A stretch of 64,000 nt of DNA from contig NZ_AECZ01000004.1 in NCBI RefSeq assembly GCF_000179555.1, positions 147,201 through 211,200 on the forward strand. Direction: 5' to 3'. This document shows positions 55,481-64,000 of the stretch, piece after piece. The translations under genes were made by a program, and so were the position numbers. Source of the stretch: Solidesulfovibrio fructosivorans JJ] (GTDB lineage: Bacteria > Desulfobacterota > Desulfovibrionia > Desulfovibrionales > Desulfovibrionaceae). The notes beneath the pieces are model-generated. The model was not told the DNA's origin and searched no databases. It saw nothing but the letters and a program-made list of their open reading frames with translations. The number at the start of each line of letters is the position of its first letter. The first letter of the stretch is position 1.

Positions 55481-58400
55481 ATGAGAAGAACCGCCACGCC
55501 CGGCGCATCGCCCGCCTTTCCGGCCGGAGGGCGGGTCTCCATGGCCCTGGCCGTCGCCGCGCTTTGCGCCATTGCCTTCTTCGACCTGCCGCTTTTCCAC
55601 GTCCTGTCGGAGATGACCTGCATCATCGCGGGGGTGGCCGCCTTTCTGGTCATCTGGAACGCCAGGGCCTTTGTCGAGCACGCCTTTTTCCTGGTCATCG
55701 GGCTGGCCTTCCTGATCGCCGCCGGCTTCGACACCGCCTATTTGCTGCTGACCGCCGGCCTGACCCGCCTGCCGCTGCCGCCGGGGCTCGCCGGCGCCGT
55801 TTGGACCGGCTCCCACATCGCCTTTGCCCTGTCGCTTTGCGTCGGGGCCTGGATGCTGGGACGGACCAAAACCGCCGCCGGCTACCCCCAGGCCCTGGTC
55901 CTCGGCCTCAACCTGCTCCTGATGCTGGCCTTCGCCGCCCTGGCGACCATGCCCGGGGCTACCGGGCCGCATGCCACGCTATTCCCGGACGCGCCGTTGG
56001 ACCGCCTGCCGCCGTCGCTGCTTTTCATCGGAGCGGGCCTTGGGCTCCTTCGCTACCGCGACCGGCTGGCCACCCCCGTGGTGCGGCTGCTGCTCGGGGC
56101 CACGGCCTGCCTGGCCCTTTCCGACGCGGCCTTCGCCTGGCCGGGAGACGCCCTCTGGCCGCGCGTCATCGGCCATGCGACCAAGGTGCTGGGCTATGCC
56201 CTCAGCTGCCAGGCCATCGTGGTCACGGGCATAAGCCGCCCCTACGACCTGCTCTTCCGGGAAATCGGCCTGCGCGAGCAGGACCTCAACAACCGGCTGG
56301 TGCGCCTGGGGGCCCAGGCCCAGGCCATTTTCGAGTTGAGCAGCCTCGAGGCCCTGGAGTCCGGCGAATTCAAGTCCTTCGCCGCCACGCTGCTCACGCG
56401 CGCCATGAGCGTGCTCGGCGTGGCCCGGTCCGGCATCTGGGTCCTCTCCCCCGACCGGGAGCGCCTGCTGTGCCTGCTCGGCAGCGGATCGGGACAGGCG
56501 GACACGGGGGTCGAACTTTCCCGGGCCGATTATCCGGACTACTTCGAGGCCATCGCCCACGAGCGGGTCATCGTGGCCGAAAACGCGGCCGCCTCGCCCC
56601 TGACGCGGGACCTGGCCGAAAGCTTTCTCGAAGAGCGCGGCATCGCCTCGCTGCTCGACGCGCCCTTTCGCTTCTCTGGCCGCCTGGCCGGGGTGCTCTC
56701 CCTGCGCCACGTCGGCAACCCGCGACGTTTCGCCGACGACGAGCAGGCCTTTGCCGGTTCCCTGGCCGACACCCTGTCCCTGGCCCTGGAGACCTCCGAA
56801 CGCCGCCGCGCCGCCCGGGAGCTGGCCGCCAGCGAACAGCGCCTGCGCTCGCTGCTCGACGCCATGCCAGACCCGGTCTGCTTCAAGGACGCCGACGGCC
56901 GCTGGATCGTGGCCAACCCGGCCCAGATCGAGGTTTTCGGGCTGGGCGGCGTTTCCTGGAAGGGGCAGACGGACGCGTCCCTGGCCGCCAGCAGCTCCGG
57001 TGACCGGCAGGCGTTGGCCGCCGCGGCCGTGACCGACGCGCACGCCTGGGCCACCCGGGAGGTCAGTGTTTTCGGCCTGTCCCTGACCGGCGCCGACGGC
57101 AATACCCGGCATTTCGACGTGATCAAGGCTCCGCTTTTTCACGACGACGGCCGGCCCAAGGGGCTTGTGATCCTCTCCCGCGACATCACCGCCTATCGGG
57201 ACGCTCTGTCCCGGCTGCGGGAATCCAACGAAGAGCTGGAGGCCATCTACAACGAGACCTCCGACGGGCTGATCATCGCCGATGCGGTCGACCAGAGAAT
57301 CGTGCGGGTCAACGCCGCCGCCTGCCGCATGTTCGATTACAAGCCGCAGCAATTGACGGCCCTGTCGCCCTGGGACCTGCATCCGGAAGACGAACGGGAA
57401 CGCTCGATCACGCGGTTTCGCGAAATCAATGCCGGCAGGCTGCACCTCATGGAAGCCATCCCCTGCAGCCGCAAGGCCGGGCACGTCTTTTACGCGGACA
57501 TCGCGGCCCAGCCCATTACCTACGGCGGCCGGCCGGCCATCCTGGGCTTTTTCCGCGACATCTCCGAACGCCGGGCGGCTGGGCAGGCGCTGGCGGCCTC
57601 CGAGGAGCGCTTCCGCAAAGTCTTCAACAGCACCTACGACGCCATTTTCCTGCACGACGCGGACGGCGTCATCCTGGACTGCAACGACAAGATGCTCGAG
57701 CTCTACGGCGTGCGCCGCGAGGAAGCCTTCCGTTTCTCCATCGAGAACGACTACTCCGCCCCGGACAATCCCCCCGGGAGAATCCTCGACTACTGGCGGG
57801 AGGTCATGTCCGGCGAGGAGCGTTTTTTCGAATGGAAGGCCCGCCGCCCCCACGACGGCAGCGTCTTTTACGTTGAGGTCTACCTGCGGCGGTTAAAATT
57901 GCCCGAACGCGACGTCATCCTGGCCAACGTGCGCGACGTCACGGAGCGCAGGCGGGTGCTGGCCGCCCTGGCCGCCCGGCAATCGGAAATATCGGCGCTC
58001 AACCGCGACCTCTCCCGGCGGGTGAACGAGGAAACCGAAAAAAACCGGCAAAAGGACATTCTGCTCCTCAACCAGACCAGGCTTGCGGCCATGGGCGAGA
58101 TGATCGGCAACATCGCCCACCAGTGGCGGCAACCCCTAAACGCCCTGTCCATCCTCCTGGCCAACATGCGTTTCGAATACGAGAACGTCTGCGAGGGCGA
58201 CACCGCAAGCCTCATCGCCGCACACCGCCAGGCCGGCGAGATCCTGCGCAAGATGTCCTCGACCATCGACGACTTCCGCAATTTCTTCAAACCCGACAAG
58301 CAGCGCGAACCCTTCCTCGTGGTGACGGCCATAAGCGACGCCCTGCTTCTTATCGAGGCGAGCCTGGCCCAGCACGGCGTGGCCGTGCGTTTCACGGCCC

Positions 58401-58810
58401 GGCACAATCCCCGGGTCCTGGGCTTCCACGGCGAATTCTCCCAGGTCGTGCTCAACCTGCTCAGCAACGCCAAGGATTCCATCCTGACCACCCGGCAACG
58501 TGGCGGGGTCATCGCCATCCGGGTCATGGCCCGCCAAGGCCAGGCCGTCATCCACATCACGGACAACGGCGGCGGCATCCCGGAGGCCATCCAGGAGCGC
58601 GTCTTCGACCCCTACTTCACCACCAAGACCGACACGGACGGCACGGGGCTCGGGCTCTACATGTCCAAGACCATCGTTGAGGACCACTTAAACGGCCGGC
58701 TCACGGCGCGAAACGTCCGCGACGGGGCGCGCCTGACCATCCGCATTCCCCTCGATCAGCCGAAAGGGGCCGCCAGCCCCGCCGCCGCGTCAACGCCCCA
58801 AGCCTCCTGA
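55481..58810 (+). CDS. Membrane PAS sensor histidine kinase (MASE3-like sensor, GAF, PAS, HisKA)
   Basis: A 1109-residue kinase. The first 260 residues contain about seven membrane helices and look like a MASE3-type sensor (WNARAFVEHAFFLVIGLAFL). A GAF-like domain (about 285-440) and three PAS domains (about 460-830) follow. HisKA has His880 in the variant H-box AHQWRQPLN, and the HATPase shows ITDNGGGIP and DGTGLGLYMSK. An alternative start at 55541 has a better ribosome site (GGAGG) and would remove 20 residues before the first helix. The REC-GGDEF gene follows 14 bases later and is the likely partner. Confidence 0.9.
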   Translation: MRRTATPGASPAFPAGGRVSMALAVAALCAIAFFDLPLFHVLSEMTCIIAGVAAFLVIWNARAFVEHAFFLVIGLAFLIAAGFDTAYLLLTAGLTRLPLPPGLAGAVWTGSHIAFALSLCVGAWMLGRTKTAAGYPQALVLGLNLLLMLAFAALATMPGATGPHATLFPDAPLDRLPPSLLFIGAGLGLLRYRDRLATPVVRLLLGATACLALSDAAFAWPGDALWPRVIGHATKVLGYALSCQAIVVTGISRPYDLLFREIGLREQDLNNRLVRLGAQAQAIFELSSLEALESGEFKSFAATLLTRAMSVLGVARSGIWVLSPDRERLLCLLGSGSGQADTGVELSRADYPDYFEAIAHERVIVAENAAASPLTRDLAESFLEERGIASLLDAPFRFSGRLAGVLSLRHVGNPRRFADDEQAFAGSLADTLSLALETSERRRAARELAASEQRLRSLLDAMPDPVCFKDADGRWIVANPAQIEVFGLGGVSWKGQTDASLAASSSGDRQALAAAAVTDAHAWATREVSVFGLSLTGADGNTRHFDVIKAPLFHDDGRPKGLVILSRDITAYRDALSRLRESNEELEAIYNETSDGLIIADAVDQRIVRVNAAACRMFDYKPQQLTALSPWDLHPEDERERSITRFREINAGRLHLMEAIPCSRKAGHVFYADIAAQPITYGGRPAILGFFRDISERRAAGQALAASEERFRKVFNSTYDAIFLHDADGVILDCNDKMLELYGVRREEAFRFSIENDYSAPDNPPGRILDYWREVMSGEERFFEWKARRPHDGSVFYVEVYLRRLKLPERDVILANVRDVTERRRVLAALAARQSEISALNRDLSRRVNEETEKNRQKDILLLNQTRLAAMGEMIGNIAHQWRQPLNALSILLANMRFEYENVCEGDTASLIAAHRQAGEILRKMSSTIDDFRNFFKPDKQREPFLVVTAISDALLLIEASLAQHGVAVRFTARHNPRVLGFHGEFSQVVLNLLSNAKDSILTTRQRGGVIAIRVMARQGQAVIHITDNGGGIPEAIQERVFDPYFTTKTDTDGTGLGLYMSKTIVEDHLNGRLTARNVRDGARLTIRIPLDQPKGAASPAAASTPQAS

Positions 58811-58824
58811 GGAAACTCCCGACC

Positions 58825-60108
58825 ATGATGAAACCGTCCAAGAAAAAATACCGTCCCCTGTCCAAGCTCCATCTCCTGGTCGTGGAGGACGAGGCGCTCG
58901 CCCGGGAGCAGATGGGGCTTTTGCTGTCGCGCTTCGCCGCGAAGCTGACCACGGCCGGCGACGGGGTCGATGGACTCGAAGCCTTTCGCCGCGAGCGCCC
59001 AGACATCGTGGTCACCGACATCAGCATGCCCCGGATGGACGGCCTGGACATGGCCGCGAACATCAAGAAAGAGGCCCCCGACGTGCCGGTGGTGCTGGTC
59101 ACCGCCCACAGCGACACGGAATTCTTCCTGCGCTCCATCGACATCGGCATCGACGGCTACGTGGTCAAACCGGTGGACGCCGACAAACTCCTCGCACGGC
59201 TCGTCAGACTCGCCGCCGGCCAGCTGGAAACCCGGGCCGCTTCCGCCCGGGCCCGGCTTTTCCAGTTCACCCTGGACATCAACCCCAACTTCATCCTGAC
59301 CCTCGACGGCGGCGAGGTGGACTACGTCAACCGGACCTTTCTGGATTTCCTCGGCGCGGCGGACCTGCCGGCCCTCAAGGAGGGGCGGCATGCCGGCCGG
59401 GTGCTGGAACTCGACGGCCGCCGCCACGAAGCCGCGGATTTCGACTGGGCCGGCCGCATCGACGCCCGGCCGGACGTCACGCATCAGGCGGTCTTCTCGC
59501 TCCTGCCCGCCGAACCCGGCCAGGAGCGCACCTTCCTCGTGTCCTCGGCCGCCTTTCCGGAACTCGACCGCCGCATCCTGACCTTCACCGACATCACGCC
59601 CCTGGCCGAGGAGCGCCGCCAGCTCATCACCCGGGCCACCACCGACGCCCTGACCGGCATCGCCAACCGGGCCGGCATCGACGAGGCCCTGGCCCGCGAA
59701 CGGAACCGGGCGGCGCGAAACGCCAAGCCCCTTTGCGTCATCATGTTCGACATCGACCACTTCAAGGACGTCAACGACAGCCTTGGCCATCAGGCCGGGG
59801 ACGCGGTGCTGGCGGCACTGACCGGGCTCGTGTCCGGGCTCGTGCGCGGCCACGACATCCTGGGGCGCTACGGCGGAGAGGAATTTCTGGTCGTCGCGCC
59901 CGAGACGGACATGGAGCAGGGGCGACTTCTGGCCGAACGGTTGCGCGCGGCAGTGGAGGCCCATGCCTTCCCGGCGGCGGGAAAAGTGACGTGCAGCTTC
60001 GGCCTGGCCATGCTCGACGCCGACGAGTCCGCCCATGCGCTGGTCGCCCGGGCCGACGCCGCCCTGTACCGGGCCAAGGAGACGGGCCGCAACCGGGTCG
60101 CGGGCTGA
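58825..60108 (+). CDS. Response regulator diguanylate cyclase (REC-PAS-like-GGDEF)
   Basis: A 427-residue regulator that should make c-di-GMP when phosphorylated. The receiver has VVEDEALAR, Asp65 in VVTDISMPRMDG and the Lys in VVKPVDAD. A PAS-like middle region spans about 145-255. The GGDEF domain carries FDIDHFKDVNDSLGHQAGD and the active motif GGEEF (350-354). An inhibitory I-site RGHD (341-344) lies five residues before it, so product inhibition is expected. The upstream kinase ends 14 bases earlier. Confidence 0.93.
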   Translation: MMKPSKKKYRPLSKLHLLVVEDEALAREQMGLLLSRFAAKLTTAGDGVDGLEAFRRERPDIVVTDISMPRMDGLDMAANIKKEAPDVPVVLVTAHSDTEFFLRSIDIGIDGYVVKPVDADKLLARLVRLAAGQLETRAASARARLFQFTLDINPNFILTLDGGEVDYVNRTFLDFLGAADLPALKEGRHAGRVLELDGRRHEAADFDWAGRIDARPDVTHQAVFSLLPAEPGQERTFLVSSAAFPELDRRILTFTDITPLAEERRQLITRATTDALTGIANRAGIDEALARERNRAARNAKPLCVIMFDIDHFKDVNDSLGHQAGDAVLAALTGLVSGLVRGHDILGRYGGEEFLVVAPETDMEQGRLLAERLRAAVEAHAFPAAGKVTCSFGLAMLDADESAHALVARADAALYRAKETGRNRVAG

Positions 60109-60143
60109 GGCGGGAAAAATCGCCCCGCCCTCCCCGGCCGGGG

Positions 60144-63100
60144 CTAGCGGGTCTCCCAGGCCTCGCGAAGGGGAAGCGGCTTCCCGGACAGCCACAGCCG
60201 CATGGGCTGGCCCGTTTCGGATCGCTGGCCAATGGTCGTGGACGAGGCCTCGGCGGCGATGGACGGCAAGGCGGCGGCGTCGAGCAACACCTCGATGCGC
60301 ATGGGGTATTTGGCGTTGGAGCGGATGGACGCGCCCGGCCCCGACAATTCGCAGCCCACGAACAGGATGTGCACGGGCGTCTCGAATCGCACCTCCCGCA
60401 GCACCCCCTCGTAGGTCGAAGAGATATCCAGCGGACCGCGTTCGGAAAAATCCAGGAACACGCGGCGGGCGTCGATGTCGTTTATGCCGTAGAACACCCG
60501 GGCATAATTGGGCTTATCCGTGCGCAGGGCCGGGTAGATCATGGTCCGCACGCCCCGTATGGGAAGTTCGGAGGCAAAAACGTATTCGGCCAGGCAGGGG
60601 CGGCCTTCCAGGCAGGTCAGGGCGTTGCCCAGGATGTTGAGATTGTCCCGGCGGACCATGTTGAACAGGTTGAAGTCCTTGGGCGTGAACCGGGGCGAGA
60701 GGTGGACGAGGCCCTCGCCGCCGGGATTGAGCTCCACCAGGGACCCGGCCGGCACGGACAGGGGGATGGGCAGGGTCTTCCCGCCCAGGCGCACCACCGG
60801 CCGGGAAGTCGCGCCGGTATAGGCCAACCCGCGCACGGGCCAGGGCGTCGTCGCCTCCACGGCGGCCGTTTCCTCCCGCCCCTGGGGCAAGGACAGGGAC
60901 GCGTCGGCGAGATGGGCGTCGTAGAGGTAAAAGGCCGGCGCGCCGTCCGGGTCGCGAAGAACCGCCACCGGCGGCAGGCCGGGATGGGCGGCCACGAACC
61001 GTTCCCTGTCGGCGGCCGACTGCCAGGAGAGCGGCCCCACGCCTTGCGGATGTCGGGCGTCATCGGCGCAAAAGACATGCAGGACTTCGCCGCCGAGGGT
61101 TTGTTCCCCGGCTTTCCAGGGCGCAAGCCGCGTGTGGGCGGCGATGTTGCGCAGCACGGCCGTCGCCGCCTCGCCGGGAGTGTCACCGGCCTCGCCGTCG
61201 ACGCGAAAAGACAAACGCTCCAGATCGATGGAAGCCGCGTAATGGCCCGGCACGAATTCCAGGCGCACGTAAAGCGGCTGGTCCGGCCGCGGCCAGGGGA
61301 CGCTTGCGGCCAGGGGCAGCTTGGACGTTCCCGTGGCTGCGGGTTGGCCGTAGGCCGGGTTGGCCGCGACGAATTTCGCGTAATCGATGTCCGCGACCAG
61401 CGTCAGCGTATCCGGGTCCTGGCCGGCCAAAAGTCGTAGCCGGGCATCGGGGCGCATGGCGCGAATCTTGCCGCGCATGACCGCGTCGAAGCGCACGGCC
61501 ACGGACCGACAGCGCGCCCCGGGAGCCGATACAAGCTTCCAGGTGGCCCGGCCGGGCGCGTCGAGGCTGAATTGCGACAGGGCGTGGAGCTGGTAATCCG
61601 GGGCCACGTTGTGGGCCTGCCACACGGTTTCGTAAAACCGCAGCGTGGTGAAATCATCGGCATAGACGTCGGCACCGCCCGGCGAGGCCAGCAGCGGGGC
61701 CTGGCCGACCACGCCGCCCCGGTAAAAAAGCACCACCTCGTCGTCCTGGGGCATGTCCTCCACGAGGGTCAGCCCCGGCGGCACGAAGTCGCCCTTGCCG
61801 ATAACATAAAAAAACTTGTGATACCCCTGCCCGGCCACGTCGCCGAAAAAGCTGTAGGCCCCGTGGAGCTCCCGCTCCAAAATGACCTTCTTGGCCCGGT
61901 TGGACGCGAACATGACGGAGTCCGCATCCTGCTTGTGCAACAGCAGATACCGGGCCCAGCGCTGGGCGTTGTGCTGCCAGCTCCGGTACAGGGCCGCGTA
62001 CTGGAGGTTCGGGCCGCTGATAAAGAGGATGCCGGCAAGCCCCAGGGCCAGGGTCAGGGCCTGGTAGGCGCGGCTTCCCGAAGCGAGCCCCTGGCCGATG
62101 ACGGCGCGGGAAAGCGTCATGGCCCCGGCCCCGGCCAGAAGCAGCACGGCATAGAGCAGCCCGACCAGATACTTGGCCGTGATCTGGGTCTGCACATTGA
62201 TGACGAAGGCGGCCAGGGTGGGCACCGCGCACCAGACAAGGAACAGCCCCAGATTCCGGCCGGCCTTCCCCCGCCAGCGCCAGACCAGCCCGGCCAGCAT
62301 GAAAAGGGCCACCCCGCCGGTGCCGGCGAAATCCGAATCCCGAAAATAGAGCGTGATTTCCCGAAACGCCTTGGCCACGCGGTAGAAATCGAAGGCGTGG
62401 CCGCCGCTGTGGTAAAACGTGTAATAGGCCACGAGCTGGCCCTTGACCTGGGGCAGGTAGAAAAGCGCGGCCAGACACAGCCCGGCCCCGTGGGCGAAAA
62501 GCAGCTTTCGGGCCTCGGCGCGGGCGGCGCGGTCGGTCAGGGCCGGCAGGCACAAAAAACCCGTAAAAAGCATCTGGGCCAGGACAAAGGGCGCGGCAAG
62601 GTAGGAGCTGTAGAGCATCAGCGCCGTGGCCACGGCATAGGCCAAAACCGCGCGCCAGGTTTTGTTGTCGAGGAGTCGCCGGTAACAGTACAACGACAGC
62701 AGGGAAAATGTATAGAAAAAGACATACCAGCGCATATAGCGGGAATAGGCCACATGAAATTGCAGCAAGGCCCCGTACAGCGCGGCGCAAAGACCGGACT
62801 CGGCGTCGAAGAACTGCCGACCGACCAGAAACACCATCAACAGCGAAGCCAGGCCGAACAGCACGGACGGCAGGCGCACGTTGAAATCATTGTCGCCCAA
62901 TAGTCTCGCGAAATGAATGCACAGGTGATGCAGTGGAGGCGACGTGTCCAGGGAAACGTCCGAGGCGGACTGGTTATCGAGGCTGTCCAAGAGCTGTGCG
63001 ACAGGCATGGAAGCCCGGTGCAGGGCCAGCCGTTCGTCCCATTGCAACTCGGGAACACCCAGATCATGCAGGCGGATGAACGCCGCAAGACACAAAATGA

Positions 63101-63152
63101 TGCCGAGCAGGATCCATGTCCAGCGGCCGCCCTGATCACTTGCGGCAATCAT
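60144..63152 (-). CDS. GT39/ArnT-like membrane glycosyltransferase with long C-terminal domain
   Basis: A 1002-residue protein. The N-terminal 430 residues contain about ten membrane helices with the acidic first loop of lipid-linked sugar transferases (VPELQWDERLALHRASM) and LPSVLFGLASLLMVFLV. The remaining 570 residues are a predicted extracytoplasmic, beta-rich part not recognised. The ATG at 63152 is preferred over an in-frame TTG at 63200. It would transfer a sugar from a polyprenyl carrier to a lipid, glycan or protein. No lipid A or glycan genes are adjacent. Confidence 0.75.
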   Translation of the reverse strand: MIAASDQGGRWTWILLGIILCLAAFIRLHDLGVPELQWDERLALHRASMPVAQLLDSLDNQSASDVSLDTSPPLHHLCIHFARLLGDNDFNVRLPSVLFGLASLLMVFLVGRQFFDAESGLCAALYGALLQFHVAYSRYMRWYVFFYTFSLLSLYCYRRLLDNKTWRAVLAYAVATALMLYSSYLAAPFVLAQMLFTGFLCLPALTDRAARAEARKLLFAHGAGLCLAALFYLPQVKGQLVAYYTFYHSGGHAFDFYRVAKAFREITLYFRDSDFAGTGGVALFMLAGLVWRWRGKAGRNLGLFLVWCAVPTLAAFVINVQTQITAKYLVGLLYAVLLLAGAGAMTLSRAVIGQGLASGSRAYQALTLALGLAGILFISGPNLQYAALYRSWQHNAQRWARYLLLHKQDADSVMFASNRAKKVILERELHGAYSFFGDVAGQGYHKFFYVIGKGDFVPPGLTLVEDMPQDDEVVLFYRGGVVGQAPLLASPGGADVYADDFTTLRFYETVWQAHNVAPDYQLHALSQFSLDAPGRATWKLVSAPGARCRSVAVRFDAVMRGKIRAMRPDARLRLLAGQDPDTLTLVADIDYAKFVAANPAYGQPAATGTSKLPLAASVPWPRPDQPLYVRLEFVPGHYAASIDLERLSFRVDGEAGDTPGEAATAVLRNIAAHTRLAPWKAGEQTLGGEVLHVFCADDARHPQGVGPLSWQSAADRERFVAAHPGLPPVAVLRDPDGAPAFYLYDAHLADASLSLPQGREETAAVEATTPWPVRGLAYTGATSRPVVRLGGKTLPIPLSVPAGSLVELNPGGEGLVHLSPRFTPKDFNLFNMVRRDNLNILGNALTCLEGRPCLAEYVFASELPIRGVRTMIYPALRTDKPNYARVFYGINDIDARRVFLDFSERGPLDISSTYEGVLREVRFETPVHILFVGCELSGPGASIRSNAKYPMRIEVLLDAAALPSIAAEASSTTIGQRSETGQPMRLWLSGKPLPLREAWETR

Positions 63153-63284
63153 GCCGCGTCCGTCCTCTTGCCCACACCCCGCCCCCGCTTTGTCGCACAA
63201 TATGAAAATGGCCCTGACGCTATCCCGCTCCCTTCATGCGTTGTCAAGTTGCGGCTTGTCGGCGCAAGCCGCAGGAAAGGGAAA

Positions 63285-63935
63285 TCAGGAACGGCGGCTT
63301 GTCGGACGCACCAGCGCCCTGGCCGGAGCGCCCTCGGCCCCGGCCAGCCGCAGCGGCAGGCAGACCAGCTCCACCGGCCCCGGAGAAACGCGCGACAGAT
63401 CGAGCCCTTCGAGAATCCAGATGCCGGCCTCTAGCAGCGGACGGTGGATGGCGGCCGCGTCGGCGCGATGGTCCGACACGGATAGGTAATCCACGCCGAC
63501 GAGCCGCACCCGCCGCGCGGCAAGGTAGGCCGCCGCCTCGGGGGAGAGGTCCACGAAATCCTCCACAAAATCCGGCGAGGCCCAGCAGCGTTCGGAATTG
63601 GCCGTCTTGAAAAGGATGCGCTGGCCGGGACGGATGCGGTGCCGGCGCAACGCTTCGGGCGTTACGGCGCGCGGGTCGGTGATGGCGATGACCCGGGCCG
63701 GACCCATCACCACGTCGAAGGGCAGGTCGTCCAGGGTATTCCCCCCGGCCAAATAATGGGACGGCGCGTCCAGGTGGGTGCCGGCATGGGCGCACAGGTC
63801 CAGGGCGGAAACCGTGCACGGGTCGCCCCGCTCCAGGTCCAGCACGCGGCGGACGCGGGTCGGCGGATCGCCGGGCCAGGCGGGCAGCCCGGTCCTCAAG
63901 GGAACGGAAACGTCGATCCAGACGGCTTTGGGCAT
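63285..63935 (-). CDS. Cyclase-family metal hydrolase (kynurenine formamidase-like)
   Basis: A 216-residue metal-dependent hydrolase. The family motif HAGTHLDAPSHY is intact, and VGVDYLSVSDH provides later conserved residues. The ATG at 63935 is preferred over that at 63941 because GGAGGAGG lies 8 bases before it. KynB is the best-known member, but the family also contains isatin hydrolase and other amidases; no tryptophan-degradation genes are near. Confidence 0.85.
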   Translation of the reverse strand: MPKAVWIDVSVPLRTGLPAWPGDPPTRVRRVLDLERGDPCTVSALDLCAHAGTHLDAPSHYLAGGNTLDDLPFDVVMGPARVIAITDPRAVTPEALRRHRIRPGQRILFKTANSERCWASPDFVEDFVDLSPEAAAYLAARRVRLVGVDYLSVSDHRADAAAIHRPLLEAGIWILEGLDLSRVSPGPVELVCLPLRLAGAEGAPARALVRPTSRRS

Positions 63936-64000
63936 CGGCATATCCTCCTCCACGAAGGCCCGTCTCACAAAAGGCCACCGGGGGGAACCCTTTTTGAAAA

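Noticed and set aside
52092..55508. An 1138-codon open frame on the - strand across the MFS and murI genes
   Set aside because: It crosses several well-supported + strand genes and reads as Arg/Pro/Gly-rich filler typical of high-GC antisense frames. The real lipoprotein at 54430-55230 lies in a different - strand frame.
60144..63152. Considered a dolichyl-phosphate-mannose protein mannosyltransferase proper
   Set aside because: The N-terminal acidic loop fits the superfamily, but the diagnostic C-terminal MIR-like motifs are not recognisable, so only a family-level call is made.

Overview
The window looks like chromosomal DNA from a GC-rich, free-living, probably anaerobic or aerotolerant deltaproteobacterium, most likely a Desulfovibrionaceae member of the Desulfovibrio/Solidesulfovibrio kind. 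This is inferred from gene content: many PAS, HD-GYP and GGDEF signalling proteins, a kinase with the HQWRQPLN H-box, a Bat-type vWA/MoxR operon, a glp glycerol operon beside an iron alcohol dehydrogenase, and GC-rich intergenic hairpin elements. No rRNA, tRNA, CRISPR array, insertion sequence or prophage was recognised.

Layout. (1) 1-11613, all +: a TonB-dependent receptor (5' end outside the window), a SAM methyltransferase, a three-gene ABC importer, a DUF6064 membrane protein, a Cys-rich flavin/[2Fe-2S] electron-transfer protein, a GidA-like FAD oxidoreductase, a two-P-loop ATPase, then ExbB, ExbD and TonB. Most junctions are overlaps or a few bases, so this reads as one uptake-and-processing unit for an unknown ligand. 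(2) 12365-18328, +: an HD-GYP response regulator and a 1620-residue hybrid kinase with two receivers and two Hpt-like domains. (3) 28770-18334, -: an FUSC-type membrane protein, then the Bat operon (DUF58, DUF4381, two vWA proteins, BatD, a TPR/SH3-like protein), a PilZ-like protein and finally MoxR. (4) 29038-33301: a PAS kinase, a TPR lipoprotein, a LysM protein, and an SBF-like symporter divergent from an AraC regulator. (5) 34079-34591: a gene-free island of nested hairpins. (6) 34592-39652: a FIST-SpoIIE phosphatase fusion, and a MerR regulator divergent from a CPC metal ATPase with a recognisable MerR-type promoter. (7) 39596-41556: a tandem duplication of an unrecognised secreted-or-cytosolic low-complexity protein, including a copied scrap of the ATPase 3' end; each copy has a sigma-28-like promoter. 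(8) 41582-44347: an aminotransferase, an AbrB-like protein and a degenerate receiver. (9) 44545-51030: an iron alcohol dehydrogenase converging on the glycerol operon (regulator, glpD, glpF, glpK). (10) 51499-53390: a CecR-like TetR regulator and an MFS transporter, preceded by a 30-bp palindrome. (11) 53610-63935: glutamate racemase, a TPR lipoprotein, a MASE3-like PAS kinase with a REC-GGDEF partner, a GT39-like membrane protein and a cyclase-family hydrolase.

The best candidates for something new are the first operon, which joins TonB-driven uptake to a methyltransferase and a dedicated redox module, and the duplicated protein pair at 39752-41550. Functions are assigned from motifs and remembered family features only; no database search was possible.
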